Source: Ancylobacter aquaticus (GTDB lineage Bacteria; Pseudomonadota; Alphaproteobacteria; Rhizobiales; Xanthobacteraceae). From it: a DNA stretch of 64,000 nt. Position 1 is the first letter of the stretch; every line of letters begins with the position of its first letter. The notes below the pieces were generated by a model. That model saw only the letters and a program-made list of their open reading frames with translations, was not told where the DNA came from and did no database searches. Where the stretch lies: the NCBI RefSeq assembly GCF_004339465.1, contig NZ_SMFY01000003.1, positions 186,001-250,000 on the forward strand. The letters are read 5' to 3'. A program made the translations under genes and the position numbers. Shown piece by piece: positions 1 to 8,430 of this stretch.

Positions 1-1
1 C

Positions 2-631
2 GACCCGTCCGACCCGAACAAGATCTGGGTTGGCATCTCGGCCGCCGGGGTGTTCGCCAGCGAGGATGGCGGCGCCACCTGGGAGGCCCGCAATCGCGGC
101 ACCCGCGCCGACTTCATGCCGGAGGGGCAGAATTATCCCGAATTCGGCCAGTGCGTGCACTGCCTCGTCATGGCGCCGGGCCGGCGCGGCCGGCTCTACC
201 AGCAGAACCATTGCGGCATGTACCGTTCCGACGATGGCGGCCGCAGCTGGGAGAGCATCGAAGAGGGCCTGCCCTCCTCCTTCGGCTTCCCGGCGGCGGT
301 GCATCCGCACGACCCCGATGGCCTCTACCTCATTCCGCTGAACGGCGACATCAAGGGGCGCTTCATGCCGGAGGGCAACGCTGCTGTCTGGCGCACGCGC
401 GATGCCGGCGCCAGCTGGCAGGCGAACCGCACCGGCCTGCCGCAGGGTGGCGCCTATTTCAACGTACTGCGCCAGGCCATGGCGACCGACACGCTGGAAC
501 CGGCCGGGGTGTATTTCGGCAGCAATGCCGGCGGCCTCTACGCCAGCGCCGACGAGGGTGCGAGCTGGGACTGCGTAGCGCCGCACCTGCCGACCATCAC
601 CTCGGTCGAGACGCTGGTACTGGAGCGGTGA
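2..631 (+). CDS. BNR/Asp-box beta-propeller protein (sialidase/YCF48-like), 3' part only
   Basis: The reading frame is open from the first bases, so the start lies upstream of the window. The visible 209 residues contain at least four Asp-box motifs (S/T-x-D-x-G-x-x-W, e.g. SEDGGATW, SDDGGRSW, TRDAGASW, SADEGASW). These mark the blades of a beta-propeller of the WD40/YVTN/BNR type. Such proteins are often annotated as exo-alpha-sialidase or glycosyl hydrolase, but nothing visible shows sialidase catalytic residues, so the activity is unknown. The next gene, a MoaD/ThiS-like protein, follows after 5 bp on the same strand, so the two are probably co-transcribed. The fold is well supported; the function is not. 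Confidence 0.75.
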   Translation, partial: DPSDPNKIWVGISAAGVFASEDGGATWEARNRGTRADFMPEGQNYPEFGQCVHCLVMAPGRRGRLYQQNHCGMYRSDDGGRSWESIEEGLPSSFGFPAAVHPHDPDGLYLIPLNGDIKGRFMPEGNAAVWRTRDAGASWQANRTGLPQGGAYFNVLRQAMATDTLEPAGVYFGSNAGGLYASADEGASWDCVAPHLPTITSVETLVLER

Positions 632-636
632 AGGCC

Positions 637-942
637 ATGGACGAGGCTGGCGAGAAGATGGAGGCGGCGCGGCCCGCACCCGTCCTCGTGCGCCTGCCGG
701 CGCATCTCGTCGTGCTGTTTCCCGGCGCCGACCGGCTGGTGCCGCTTCATGCTGCCAGCGTCGCGGAAATGGTGGAGGGGCTCGACGCGCTCTGGCCCGG
801 CATGCGCGAGCGCATCTGCGACGAGACGCCGGCGATAAGGCGCCATATCAACGTCTTCGTCGACGGGAGGCGTGCGCGACTCGCAACCCCGCTCACGCCC
901 GGCGCCGACGTGTTCGTCATCACCGCGATCAGCGGCGGCTGA
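637..942 (+). CDS. MoaD/ThiS family sulfur-carrier-like protein
   Basis: A 101-residue protein ending in Gly-Gly (AISGG). A C-terminal diglycine is the hallmark of ubiquitin-fold sulfur carriers (MoaD, ThiS), whose C-terminus is adenylated and thiocarboxylated. The core has a beta-grasp-like pattern: an N-terminal strand (PVLVRLPAHLVVLF), a helix around residues 35-55, then the segment HINVFVDGRRARLATPL and the terminal VFVITAISGG. The ATG at 637 follows a GGAG-type site; an in-frame ATG at 658 is an alternative. It sits directly behind the Asp-box protein gene, and no molybdopterin or thiamine gene is nearby. It may therefore serve a different sulfur-transfer or conjugation role. The family call is good; the pathway is unknown. 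Confidence 0.75.
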   Translation: MDEAGEKMEAARPAPVLVRLPAHLVVLFPGADRLVPLHAASVAEMVEGLDALWPGMRERICDETPAIRRHINVFVDGRRARLATPLTPGADVFVITAISGG

Positions 943-967
943 TCCCTCCCTCGCGAAAGGTCCTTCC

Positions 968-1339
968 ATGTTCTACGCCCTGCTCTGCTACCACCAGGAA
1001 GACGTCGTCTGCGCCTGGACCAAGGAAGAGGACGACGCGGTGATGCAGAAACTCGCCGTGGTGCAGGAGCGGCTCGCCAAGGCGGGCAAGCTCGGGCCGG
1101 TGGCGCGGCTGCTGCCGACAACCGCCGCCACCACGCTGCGCAAGGACCAGGACCCGCCTCTGGTGCTCGACGGCCCCTTCGCCGAGACCAAGGAGCAGCT
1201 GCTGGGCTTCTACCTCCTCGACTGCGCCGATCTGGAGGAGGCGCTCGGCATCGCGCGCGAACTCGGCGCCGCCAATCCCGGTGGCTCCTATGAGATCCGC
1301 CCGGTCGGCCTGTTCGTCGATGGCGGCGCGCGGCCCTGA
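968..1339 (+). CDS. YciI/DGPF family protein, partner of the following ECF sigma factor
   Basis: A 123-residue protein starting MFYALLCYHQ and containing LVLDGPFAETKEQLLGFYLLDC. That is the DGPF motif followed by the K-E-Q-L-x-G-F-Y/Y-L signature of the YCII-related (DGPF) family. The start at 968 is preceded by GCGAAAGG about 8 bases upstream. Its stop codon shares one base with the ATG of the sigma factor gene (TGATG at 1337-1341), indicating translational coupling. In the literature DGPF proteins are the conserved genomic partners of ECF42 sigma factors. Their biochemical role is unresolved; a redox or signalling accessory role is conjecture. Confidence 0.88.
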   Translation: MFYALLCYHQEDVVCAWTKEEDDAVMQKLAVVQERLAKAGKLGPVARLLPTTAATTLRKDQDPPLVLDGPFAETKEQLLGFYLLDCADLEEALGIARELGAANPGGSYEIRPVGLFVDGGARP

Positions 1340-2589
1340 TGGACGAGGCGCGCGCGATCGGCACCACGCTCACGGCCGCGCGCCCGCAGGCTCTGGCGGC
1401 GCTGCTGCGCTATTTCCGCGACCTCGACCTCGCCGAGGAAGCCTTCCAGGAGGCGTGCCTGCGGGCGCTGCGGACCTGGCCGCAGAACGGCCCGCCGCGC
1501 GACCCGGCCGCCTGGCTCATCTTCGTTGGCCGCAATGTCGCGCTCGATAGCGTGCGCCGTCGGGCGAGGCAGACCGAGCTGCCGCCGGAAGAAATCCTTT
1601 CCGACACCGAAGACGCCGAGGCGGACGTCGTCGCACGCATGGATGGCGCGCATTACCGCGACGACGTGCTGCGCCTCCTGTTCATCTGCTGCCATCCCGA
1701 ACTGCCGGCGACGCAGCAGATCGCGCTCGCCTTGCGGATCGTCTCCGGGCTCTCCATCGGCCAGATCGCCCGCGCCTTCCTGGTCAGCGAGGCGGCGATG
1801 GAACAGCGCATCACTCGGGCCAAGGCCCGCATCGCCCGTGCGCAAAGCGGGGAGGGCGGGGTGCCCTTCGAGCCGCCCGGCCCGGTGGAGCGGGCGGAGC
1901 GGCTCGGCGTGGTCGCGGCCATGCTCTACCTCGTCTTCAACGAGGGCTATTCCGCCGCCGGCGACCAGACGCAGGCCCGCGAGCCGCTGTGCGAGGAGGC
2001 GATCCGCCTCGCCCGGCTGCTGCTGCGGCTGTTCCCGGCCGAGCCGGAGATCATGGGCCTTGCCGCGCTCATGCTGCTGCAACATGCCCGCGCCGCCGCC
2101 CGGTTCGACACTGACGGCGCGGTCATCCTGCTCGACCGGCAGGACCGCGCCCAGTGGAACCGTGCGATGATTGCCGAAGGGCTCGCGCTTCTCGACAAGG
2201 CGATGCGCCACCGCCGGCCCGGCCCTTATCAGGTGCAGGCGGCGATCGCGGCGCTGCACGCGCGGGCGGAAAAGCCGGAGGACACCGACTGGGCGCAGAT
2301 CGATCTTCTCTATGGCACGCTGGAAATCCTGCAACCTTCGCCGGTGGTGACGCTCAACCGCGCGGTGGCGATCTCCAAGCTGCGCGGGCCGGAAGCGGCG
2401 CTCGCGATGGTGGAACCGCTGGGCGACCGGCTGGGGGGCTACTTCCACTATCACGGCCTGCGCGGTGCGCTGCTGATGCAACTCGGCCGCACGAGGGAGG
2501 CGCGCGAGGGCTTCATGACCGCGATCAGCCTCGCCACCACGCCCGCCGAAGCGGCGCATATCCGCAGTCATCTCGACGGGTTGAAATGA
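1339..2589 (+). CDS. ECF sigma factor with long C-terminal extension (ECF42 type)
   Basis: A 416-residue RNA polymerase sigma factor. Region 2 lies around residues 15-80 (ALLRYFRDLDLAEEAFQEACLRALRTW, then AWLIFVGRNVALDSVRRR). Region 4 lies around 105-165 (LLFICCHPELPATQQIALALRIVSGLSIGQIARAFLVSEAAMEQRITRAKARI). The remaining 230 or so residues form a helical, TPR-like extension containing VFNEGYSA and the signature LNRAVAISKLRGPEAAL. Sigma2 plus sigma4 plus this extension, with an adjacent DGPF gene, is the ECF42 layout, in which the C-terminal part is needed for activity and no classical anti-sigma factor is present. None is seen here either. It is expected to transcribe its own DGPF gene; I could not identify a convincing promoter. 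Confidence 0.9.
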   Translation: MDEARAIGTTLTAARPQALAALLRYFRDLDLAEEAFQEACLRALRTWPQNGPPRDPAAWLIFVGRNVALDSVRRRARQTELPPEEILSDTEDAEADVVARMDGAHYRDDVLRLLFICCHPELPATQQIALALRIVSGLSIGQIARAFLVSEAAMEQRITRAKARIARAQSGEGGVPFEPPGPVERAERLGVVAAMLYLVFNEGYSAAGDQTQAREPLCEEAIRLARLLLRLFPAEPEIMGLAALMLLQHARAAARFDTDGAVILLDRQDRAQWNRAMIAEGLALLDKAMRHRRPGPYQVQAAIAALHARAEKPEDTDWAQIDLLYGTLEILQPSPVVTLNRAVAISKLRGPEAALAMVEPLGDRLGGYFHYHGLRGALLMQLGRTREAREGFMTAISLATTPAEAAHIRSHLDGLK

Positions 2590-2628
2590 GCGGCGCGTGC
2601 TCACTCTTGGAGTTGGAGGGCGATTTGG

Positions 2629-2663
2629 CGATCTGATTGATTCAATCTGATCGGATCGCACTC
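2629..2663. repeat. Palindromic intergenic repeat, copy 1 (probable bidirectional terminator)
   Basis: A near-perfect dyad at 2629-2653 has 12-base arms with one mismatched pair and a single central base. It lies between the convergent sigma factor and exonuclease III genes and overlaps the last codons and stop of the latter. Read on the minus strand it contains GAGTGCGATCCGATCAG (2647-2663), a 17-base block found identically at 35400-35416. It is therefore a copy of a dispersed repeat family. Its position between convergent genes fits a terminator role, though no long T-run follows on the plus side. Confidence 0.6.
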
Positions 2664-3475
2664 GAGCGCGCGGCTTTCCGCCGGGCCGGGCGGGCGGGCG
2701 CCAGCTCGATCCAGACCGGGGCGTGGTCGCTCGCCTTCTCCCACCCGCGCACGGCGCGGTCGACGCCGGCGGCGATCAAGCGGGGCGCAACGGTCGGGCT
2801 GAGCAGCAGATGATCGAGCCGCAGCCCGGCGTCGCGCTCGAAGGCGTGGCGGAGATAATCCCAGAAGGTATAGAGCCGCGCCTCCGGGTGCAGAGCGCGC
2901 AGCGCATCGGTCCAGCCCTGCGCGGCCAGCGCGTGAAACGCTGCTCGCACCTCGGGCCGGAACAGCGCGTCGTCGACCCAGCGCTCGGGCTTGTAGACGT
3001 CGAGCGCGGTAGGCATGACATTGTAGTCGCCGGCGAGGATCACCGGCACGTCGAGCGCCAGCAGTTCCGCCGCATGCGCCGCCAGCCGCGCGAACCAGCG
3101 CAGCTTGTAGTCGAGCTTGGCCCCCGGCGCGGGATTGCCGTTCGGCAGATAGAGGCAGGCGATCACCATGCCCTCGACCGCCGCCTCGATATAGCGGGCC
3201 TGCGCGTCGTCAGGATCGCCCGGCAGTCCGCGCCTTGTCTCGATGGGCTCGCGCCCCCGGGCAAGGATGGCGACGCCGTTCCAGCTTTTCTGGCCGTGCC
3301 AGATGGCGCCATAGCCGGCCTGCTCGATGGCGCGGATCGGAAAGCGCGCGTCCGGCGCTTTCAGCTCCTGCAGGCACACGACATCCGGGCGCGCCTCCTC
3401 CAGCCAGCGCAGCAGCACCGGCAGGCGGCCATTGATGCCGTTGACGTTGAAAGTGGCGATCTTCATGGGTCGCAC
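2642..3475 (-). CDS. xthA: Exodeoxyribonuclease III (AP endonuclease family)
   Basis: A 277-residue exonuclease III/APE-type nuclease acting in base-excision repair, cleaving at abasic sites and removing 3' blocking groups. Family motifs appear in order: KIATFNVNGINGRLP at the N-terminus, DVVCLQELKAPD with the metal-binding Glu, a LPNGNP-type segment, LAGDYNVMPTALDVY with the catalytic Asp and Asn, LRLDHLLLSP, and the terminal SDHAPVW with the catalytic Asp-His. Length is normal. The last residues (RSSAIRSD) and the TGA are encoded inside the palindromic repeat that follows, so the repeat appears to have been captured as the gene's end. The neighbouring catalase and glycosylase genes make a loose DNA/oxidative-damage group. 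Confidence 0.93.
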   Translation of the reverse strand: MRPMKIATFNVNGINGRLPVLLRWLEEARPDVVCLQELKAPDARFPIRAIEQAGYGAIWHGQKSWNGVAILARGREPIETRRGLPGDPDDAQARYIEAAVEGMVIACLYLPNGNPAPGAKLDYKLRWFARLAAHAAELLALDVPVILAGDYNVMPTALDVYKPERWVDDALFRPEVRAAFHALAAQGWTDALRALHPEARLYTFWDYLRHAFERDAGLRLDHLLLSPTVAPRLIAAGVDRAVRGWEKASDHAPVWIELAPARPARRKAARSSAIRSD

Positions 3476-3527
3476 GCGTCACCGGGGCGAAACGCTTCCG
3501 TCACGGTCCGCCCCGGTGCGCTTTTCC

Positions 3528-5639
3528 TCAAAGTTTGACGGCACCTTCCCGCGCCCACAGGCGCAGCGATCGGCAGCTTTCGATGAAGGCGTCGACCGAC
3601 GCGCCATCCTTTAGCGCGATCAGCCCCTCGTCTTCATCCGGAGCGACGCCGGCCTTGGCCATCAGCGGCACGGCGGCGGCGGTGAAGCCGATGAACTTGC
3701 AGTGGGCGAAGGCGTCCGCCACGAAATCGCGCGCCGCCGCCTCGCCGGCGAGCCGCTCGGCCCCTTCCTCGGACAGCAAGAGCGCCACCGCGTCGAACAG
3801 CACGGAGGGCCCGCCGTCGATCATGTGATGGGCCGGAAGCTTGCTGCCGTCGGCGGTCTCTACGCCGCCGACCTTGGGCGCCACCAGCTCCATCGTCGCC
3901 CCTTCCGCCGCCAGCGCTTCTTGCAGTGCCTTCAGCAGCTTCCCGTCGCAGCCATTACTGACCAGAACGCCCACCTTGCGGCCCTTGAAGCTCTTCGGCC
4001 CGTTCTCGATGATACTGAGCGCGGGCGAGGCCGGCAGGTCGTCACGCGGGGTCACGGCCGCGTCGGCGGGCTTGGGCAGCTTCTCGATGCCGAGCTTGTC
4101 GGCCACCGTGGCGCCCAGCGCCTCGTCGATGTTGAGCAGATGCGCCACCATCCGCTCGCGAATGACCACGTCCTCTACCTTGCTCAGCTCGAAGGTCAGT
4201 GCCATGGCGATGTGCTTCTGCTCCGGCCCGGTCTGGCTGTTGAAGAACTGCCGCGCCTGGCTGTAATGGTCGGCGAAGCTCTCGGGCCGCAGCCGCACCT
4301 TCGGCGCGTCGATCTCTTCGGCAAAGGAGCGGAAGCCGCGCGCCGGGTCGGGGCGCGGGCCTTCGCCGCGCGAATTGGGCTGGTAGTTGGTGCGCCCCAC
4401 CGGGTTGCGCATCGCCATATGCCCGTCCTGCTGGAAATGCGCGAAGGGGCATTTGGGCGCGTTGATCGGGATATGGGTGAAGTTCGGGCTGCCGAGGCGC
4501 TTCAGCTGGGTGTCGAGATAGGAGAAGTTGCGGCCCTGCAGCAGCGGGTCGTTGGAGAAGTCGATGCCCGGCGGCACGTTCTGGGTCATGAACGCCACCT
4601 GCTCGGTCTCGGCGAAGAAATTATCCGGCATCCGGTCCAGCACCAGCCGGCCGACGGGCACCGGCTTGATGATCTCCTCGGGGATCAGCTTGGTGGGGTC
4701 GAGCAAATCGAAATCGAAGCTGTCGGCAAACTTCTGGTCGAATAGCTGCACGCACAGTTCCCATTCCGGGAAATTGCCGGACTGGATCGCCTCCCACAGG
4801 TCGCGCCGATGGAAATCCGGGTCGGCGCCGTTGATCTTCACCGCCTCGTTCCAGACGACGGATTGCAGGCCGAGCTTGGGCTTCCAGATGAACTTGACGA
4901 AGGTGGATTCGTCCTTCGCGTTGAGGAGGCGGAAGGTGTGGACGCCGAAGCCTTCCATGAAGCGGAAGGAGCGCGGGATCGCCCGGTCGGACATGACCCA
5001 CATGATCATGTGCATGGATTCCGGGGTCAGCGAGATGAAGTCCCAGAAATTGTCGTGCGCCGACTGCGCCTGCGGGAAGCCGCGGTCGGGCTCGGGCTTT
5101 ACCGCGTGGATGACATCAGGAAATTTGATGGCGTCCTGGATAAAGAACACCGGGATGTTATTGCCGACGAGGTCCCAGTTGCCCTCCTGCGTGTAGATCT
5201 TCACCGCGAAGCCGCGCACGTCGCGGGCGAGGTCGAAGGAGCCCTTGGAACCCGCCACTGTCGAGAAGCGGACAAAGGCCGGCGTCTTCTCGCCGGGGCG
5301 CTGGAACAGGTCGGCGCGGGTGTATTTGGCCAGCGATTCGTAAGTCTCGAAATAACCGTGGGCGCCATAGCCGCGGGCGTGCACCACGCGCTCGGGAATC
5401 CGCTCATGGTCGAAATGGAACATCTTCTCGCGGAAGTGGAAGTCCTCGATGAGGGCCGGGCCGCGCGCGCCGACCTTCAGCGTGTTCTGGTCGTCGGCGA
5501 CGGGTCCGCCCTGGGCGGTGGTGAGGACCGGCGTGTCGCCTTGCGCGAACTGATGCAGCTCGCCGCCATTCCCGCGCGAAAGCGTCTGGTCGTGGATCGT
5601 CGCGGTGGAACCTGCTGCCCCCTTGGCCTTGCGTGCCAT
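3528..5639 (-). CDS. katE: Large-subunit catalase HPII type with C-terminal flavodoxin-like domain
   Basis: A clade-2 catalase of about 703 residues (2 H2O2 to 2 H2O + O2; heme enzyme). The catalytic His lies near residue 87 in [16 protein letters not shown]. The distal Asn segment is [16 protein letters not shown], and the heme-ligand Tyr lies in [17 protein letters not shown]-terminal DJ-1/flavodoxin-like domain starts near residue 560 ([13 protein letters not shown]) and is typical of HPII. I chose the ATG at 5639, which has GGGAG upstream; a longer start at 5681 would add 14 unlikely residues. It is transcribed alone. Large-subunit catalases are usually stationary-phase or general-stress controlled, but I did not find a clear stress promoter. 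Confidence 0.95.
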   Translation of the reverse strand: MARKAKGAAGSTATIHDQTLSRGNGGELHQFAQGDTPVLTTAQGGPVADDQNTLKVGARGPALIEDFHFREKMFHFDHERIPERVVHARGYGAHGYFETYESLAKYTRADLFQRPGEKTPAFVRFSTVAGSKGSFDLARDVRGFAVKIYTQEGNWDLVGNNIPVFFIQDAIKFPDVIHAVKPEPDRGFPQAQSAHDNFWDFISLTPESMHMIMWVMSDRAIPRSFRFMEGFGVHTFRLLNAKDESTFVKFIWKPKLGLQSVVWNEAVKINGADPDFHRRDLWEAIQSGNFPEWELCVQLFDQKFADSFDFDLLDPTKLIPEEIIKPVPVGRLVLDRMPDNFFAETEQVAFMTQNVPPGIDFSNDPLLQGRNFSYLDTQLKRLGSPNFTHIPINAPKCPFAHFQQDGHMAMRNPVGRTNYQPNSRGEGPRPDPARGFRSFAEEIDAPKVRLRPESFADHYSQARQFFNSQTGPEQKHIAMALTFELSKVEDVVIRERMVAHLLNIDEALGATVADKLGIEKLPKPADAAVTPRDDLPASPALSIIENGPKSFKGRKVGVLVSNGCDGKLLKALQEALAAEGATMELVAPKVGGVETADGSKLPAHHMIDGGPSVLFDAVALLLSEEGAERLAGEAAARDFVADAFAHCKFIGFTAAAVPLMAKAGVAPDEDEGLIALKDGASVDAFIESCRSLRLWAREGAVKL

Positions 5640-5792
5640 ATGTGCGCTCCCTCGGCATGTGAGTGTGATCCGGCGTCCCACTAACCCGAGGCGCCGGGTT
5701 TCGTTGCCGCCGAGAGCGTCACGGCAGTCAGGATTCGCGCCGGTCGGCGCGTCAGCTTCGCCGGCTACCGGCCGGGGGTATTCCTGTGGAGG

Positions 5793-6326
5793 TCAGGCGA
5801 AGCGCCGGCTGAGGAAGGGCGAGCCGCGCAGGCCGAAGCGCCAGGGTTCAGCCACGGCCTTCGAGATGCCGATGCGGGGCCCGCTGACAATGTCGGGCGT
5901 GCCGTCGCGGTCGCACCAGTCGAAGGGCGGCCCATCGAGCGGGGCGCCATCGAGGGCGCCGGTGATGGCGAGCGCCTGGGTGAGCCGCCCGGGCCCGGAG
6001 CAAAGCCCGGCCGCGCCCCCGCGCCGCGCCGTCATGCGCTCCAGCCCGATCAGCGGCGCCAGCGCCCGCACCAGCACGGCGCCATGGTCTTCCGCCACGA
6101 TGTTGAAGCACCAGTGCAGGCCGTAGGAGCGGTAGACATAGGCGTGAAAGGGCGGCCCGAACATCGCGGCATTGCGCCGTCCCGGGCCGGAAAAACTGTG
6201 CGAGGCGGGGTCGTCGCGTAGATAGGCCTCGGTCTCGACGATGACGCCGCCGACCCCATCGACCAGCAGCGTCACGCCGATCAGCCGGGGGGCGAGCGCG
6301 AGCGCGTCGCCGTCGAAAAGCGTCAT
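5793..6326 (-). CDS. DNA-3-methyladenine glycosylase (AAG/MPG family)
   Basis: A 177-residue protein of the alkyladenine DNA glycosylase family, which excises alkylated purines in base-excision repair. Recognisable family segments are ARLIGVTLLVDG-like ALAPRLIGVTLL, VIVETEAYLRDDPASHSF (catalytic Glu in ETEAY, then D-x-A-S-H-S), GRRNAAMFGPPFHAYVYRSYGLHWCFNIV, VLVRALAPLIG, and LCSGPGRLTQALAIT. The length fits the compact bacterial form. The start at 6326 has only a weak ribosome site. It lies upstream of the catalase on the same strand with a 153-base gap, so it probably has its own transcript. Confidence 0.92.
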   Translation of the reverse strand: MTLFDGDALALAPRLIGVTLLVDGVGGVIVETEAYLRDDPASHSFSGPGRRNAAMFGPPFHAYVYRSYGLHWCFNIVAEDHGAVLVRALAPLIGLERMTARRGGAAGLCSGPGRLTQALAITGALDGAPLDGPPFDWCDRDGTPDIVSGPRIGISKAVAEPWRFGLRGSPFLSRRFA

Positions 6327-6399
6327 GGAGCGTCGTCAGATTATGCGGGCCAGGAGGAGGGGGCGCGCGGCCCCCTCCGGAGCGCGTATGGTGGAGCCC

Positions 6400-7365
6400 T
6401 TAGAACGGGCTGTCCGGGAAGTAGAACTGCGCCGCATTCTCCGGCGTGATCAGTGTCGAGCCGATGATGAAGCGGCCATAGACCGGGGTGTCGGAGACGA
6501 AGCGCAGCGCGGTGACTTCCAGCGCCGTGGCGATCTGCCCCGGGGTGTAGGACACGTCGACCGGAATCTGCGGGTCCTTGTCCATGACGCGCTTGATCAT
6601 CTCCTTCATGCCGGCGCCGCCGACGATCCACATCTCCTTCTGCCGGCCGGCCTGGGCGATGGCCTCCATGACGCCGATCGCCATGTCGTCATCGGCCGCC
6701 CACACGGCGTCGATCTGCTTGTGCTTGGACAGGTAGTCCTGCATCACCGAGAACGCCTTGTCGCGGTTCCAGTTGCCGTGCTGCATGTCGAGGATCTCGA
6801 TCCCCGAGCCGGCAATGGCGGCCTGGAACGCGTCGACGCGCTCATTGTCGAGCGTGGTCGGGATGCCGCGCAGCACCACGATCTTGGCGCCGGACTTCAG
6901 ATTGGCCTTGAAGTACTCGCCCGAGACCCGGCCGAAGGCGGTGTTGTCGCCGGCGACATAGAGGTCCTCGATGCCGGGCTGCGACAGGCCGCGATCGACC
7001 ACCGTCACCCATTTGCCGGCGTCCTTCACCGCCTTGACCGGGCTGGTCAGCGGCTCGGATTCGAACGGCAGTACCACCAGTGCGTCGATGTTGCGGGTCG
7101 CCACCATGTCCTCGATGTCGTTGACCTGCTTGCCGACATTGCCGGCGGTTGCGAGCACGAATTCGAGGTTGGGATAGGTCGCCTTCAGCCGCGTGATGGC
7201 CTGCTGCGCGTGCCAGTTCAGCCCGCCCATGTAGCCGTGGGTGGCGGAGGGGATCGAGACGCCGATCACCGCCTTCTTGCCCTGCGCCATGGCGGGCAGG
7301 GAAAGGCCGGCGGCGGCGGTGGCGGTGCCAATGGCAGCCGTGGTGAGAAATGTCCTGCGTTCCAT
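6400..7365 (-). CDS. Sugar ABC transporter periplasmic binding protein (ribose/RbsB type)
   Basis: A 321-residue periplasmic binding protein of the Peripla_BP_4 family. The N-terminus MERRTFLTTAAIG...LSLPAMAQG is a signal peptide with a twin-arginine-like start and cleavage near AMAQ. The mature domain opens with KKAVIGVSIPSATHGYMGGLNWHAQQA, and later segments (IDALVVLPFESEPLTSPVKA, VWAADDDMAIGVMEA) are typical of ribose/xylose/inositol receptors. A strong GGGAGGAAA site precedes the ATG. It is the last gene of a five-gene minus-strand operon, 27 bases behind the permease gene. The sugar cannot be told from sequence; a dehydrogenase and an epimerase in the operon point to a cyclic polyol or oxidised sugar. 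Confidence 0.9.
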   Translation of the reverse strand: MERRTFLTTAAIGTATAAAGLSLPAMAQGKKAVIGVSIPSATHGYMGGLNWHAQQAITRLKATYPNLEFVLATAGNVGKQVNDIEDMVATRNIDALVVLPFESEPLTSPVKAVKDAGKWVTVVDRGLSQPGIEDLYVAGDNTAFGRVSGEYFKANLKSGAKIVVLRGIPTTLDNERVDAFQAAIAGSGIEILDMQHGNWNRDKAFSVMQDYLSKHKQIDAVWAADDDMAIGVMEAIAQAGRQKEMWIVGGAGMKEMIKRVMDKDPQIPVDVSYTPGQIATALEVTALRFVSDTPVYGRFIIGSTLITPENAAQFYFPDSPF

Positions 7366-7392
7366 GTGTGTTTCCTCCCGTTATTTCCGCTC

Positions 7393-8430
7393 TCAGGCGG
7401 ATGATTTGCTGCGCTGGAGAACCACCGCGAGCACGATGATGACGCCCTGGATCGTCCCGTTGAGATAGGGCGAGACGAGGTCGGCCAGGATCAGGATGTT
7501 GTCGATCAGGCTGAGGATCAGCACGCCGATCACCGTGCCCCACACCCGGCCATAGCCGCCCTTGAGCGCGGTGCCGCCGATGATGACGGCGGCGATCGCC
7601 TCCAGCTCCCACAGCATGCCCGTGGTGCCGGAAGCCGAGCCGAGACGCGGCACATACATGACGGTAGCCAGCCCGACGAGCAGGCCGAGCAGCACATAGG
7701 TCATCAACCTTATGCGCTCGACATTCACCGCCGAATACAGCGCGACCTTGTCATTGGAGCCGATAGCCTCGCAGTAGCGGCCGAAGCGCGTGTGGCGCAT
7801 GGCGATCTGCCCGGCGATGGCGACCAGCGCAAAGACGATGATCGGCCAGGCGATGCCGAACAGGCCGGAATAATAGACCGGCCGGTAGAGCTGGCGGACG
7901 GCGAAATCGAGGCTGATCGTGCCGCCATCGGCCAGCCACGTCACCAGCGAGCGGAAGATGCCCATGGTGCCGAGCGTGACGATGAACGGCTCGATCCGCG
8001 CCTTTGTCACCAGAAGCCCGTTGCCGAGCCCGGCCAGCAGCCCGGCGCCGAGGGCGATGGCCATGCCGGCGAGGATCAACGGCACGCCGACGCCCATCGT
8101 CGGTAGCAGCGCGTTCATGGCGAGGATCATCACCCCGGCGATGAACGCCGCCATCGAGCCGACCGAGAGGTCGAGCCCGCCGGAGGTGATGACGAAGGTC
8201 ATCCCCACCGCGATCATGCCGATGAACGCGGAGCGGGCCAGCACGTTGGTGACGTTGCCGGCGGAGAGGAAGTTCTCGTTGAGGTAGGCGCCGAGCGCCA
8301 CCAGCAGGATGAGCGCCAGCAGCGGGCCGAGCGCGGAGAGGCCCGGCAGGCGCGCGGTGAGGGACGGAGCAGCGGCAGCCTGCTTTGCAAGGTCGGCCCG
8401 CGCGGTGTCGGGGCGCGTTGTGTCAGACAT
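7393..8430 (-). CDS. Sugar ABC transporter permease (RbsC type)
   Basis: A 345-residue integral membrane permease of the ribose/xylose/arabinose (BPD_transp_2) family. After a roughly 30-residue cytoplasmic tail come about 8-10 hydrophobic segments. The diagnostic GMTFVITSGGLDLSVGSMAAF lies at about 75-95, and IAAVIIGGTALKGGYGRVWGTVIGVLIL near the C-terminus. It forms the membrane channel with the ATPase encoded immediately upstream, whose stop overlaps this start by 8 bases (8423-8430). That overlap indicates translational coupling and equimolar production. Confidence 0.92.
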   Translation of the reverse strand: MSDTTRPDTARADLAKQAAAAPSLTARLPGLSALGPLLALILLVALGAYLNENFLSAGNVTNVLARSAFIGMIAVGMTFVITSGGLDLSVGSMAAFIAGVMILAMNALLPTMGVGVPLILAGMAIALGAGLLAGLGNGLLVTKARIEPFIVTLGTMGIFRSLVTWLADGGTISLDFAVRQLYRPVYYSGLFGIAWPIIVFALVAIAGQIAMRHTRFGRYCEAIGSNDKVALYSAVNVERIRLMTYVLLGLLVGLATVMYVPRLGSASGTTGMLWELEAIAAVIIGGTALKGGYGRVWGTVIGVLILSLIDNILILADLVSPYLNGTIQGVIIVLAVVLQRSKSSA

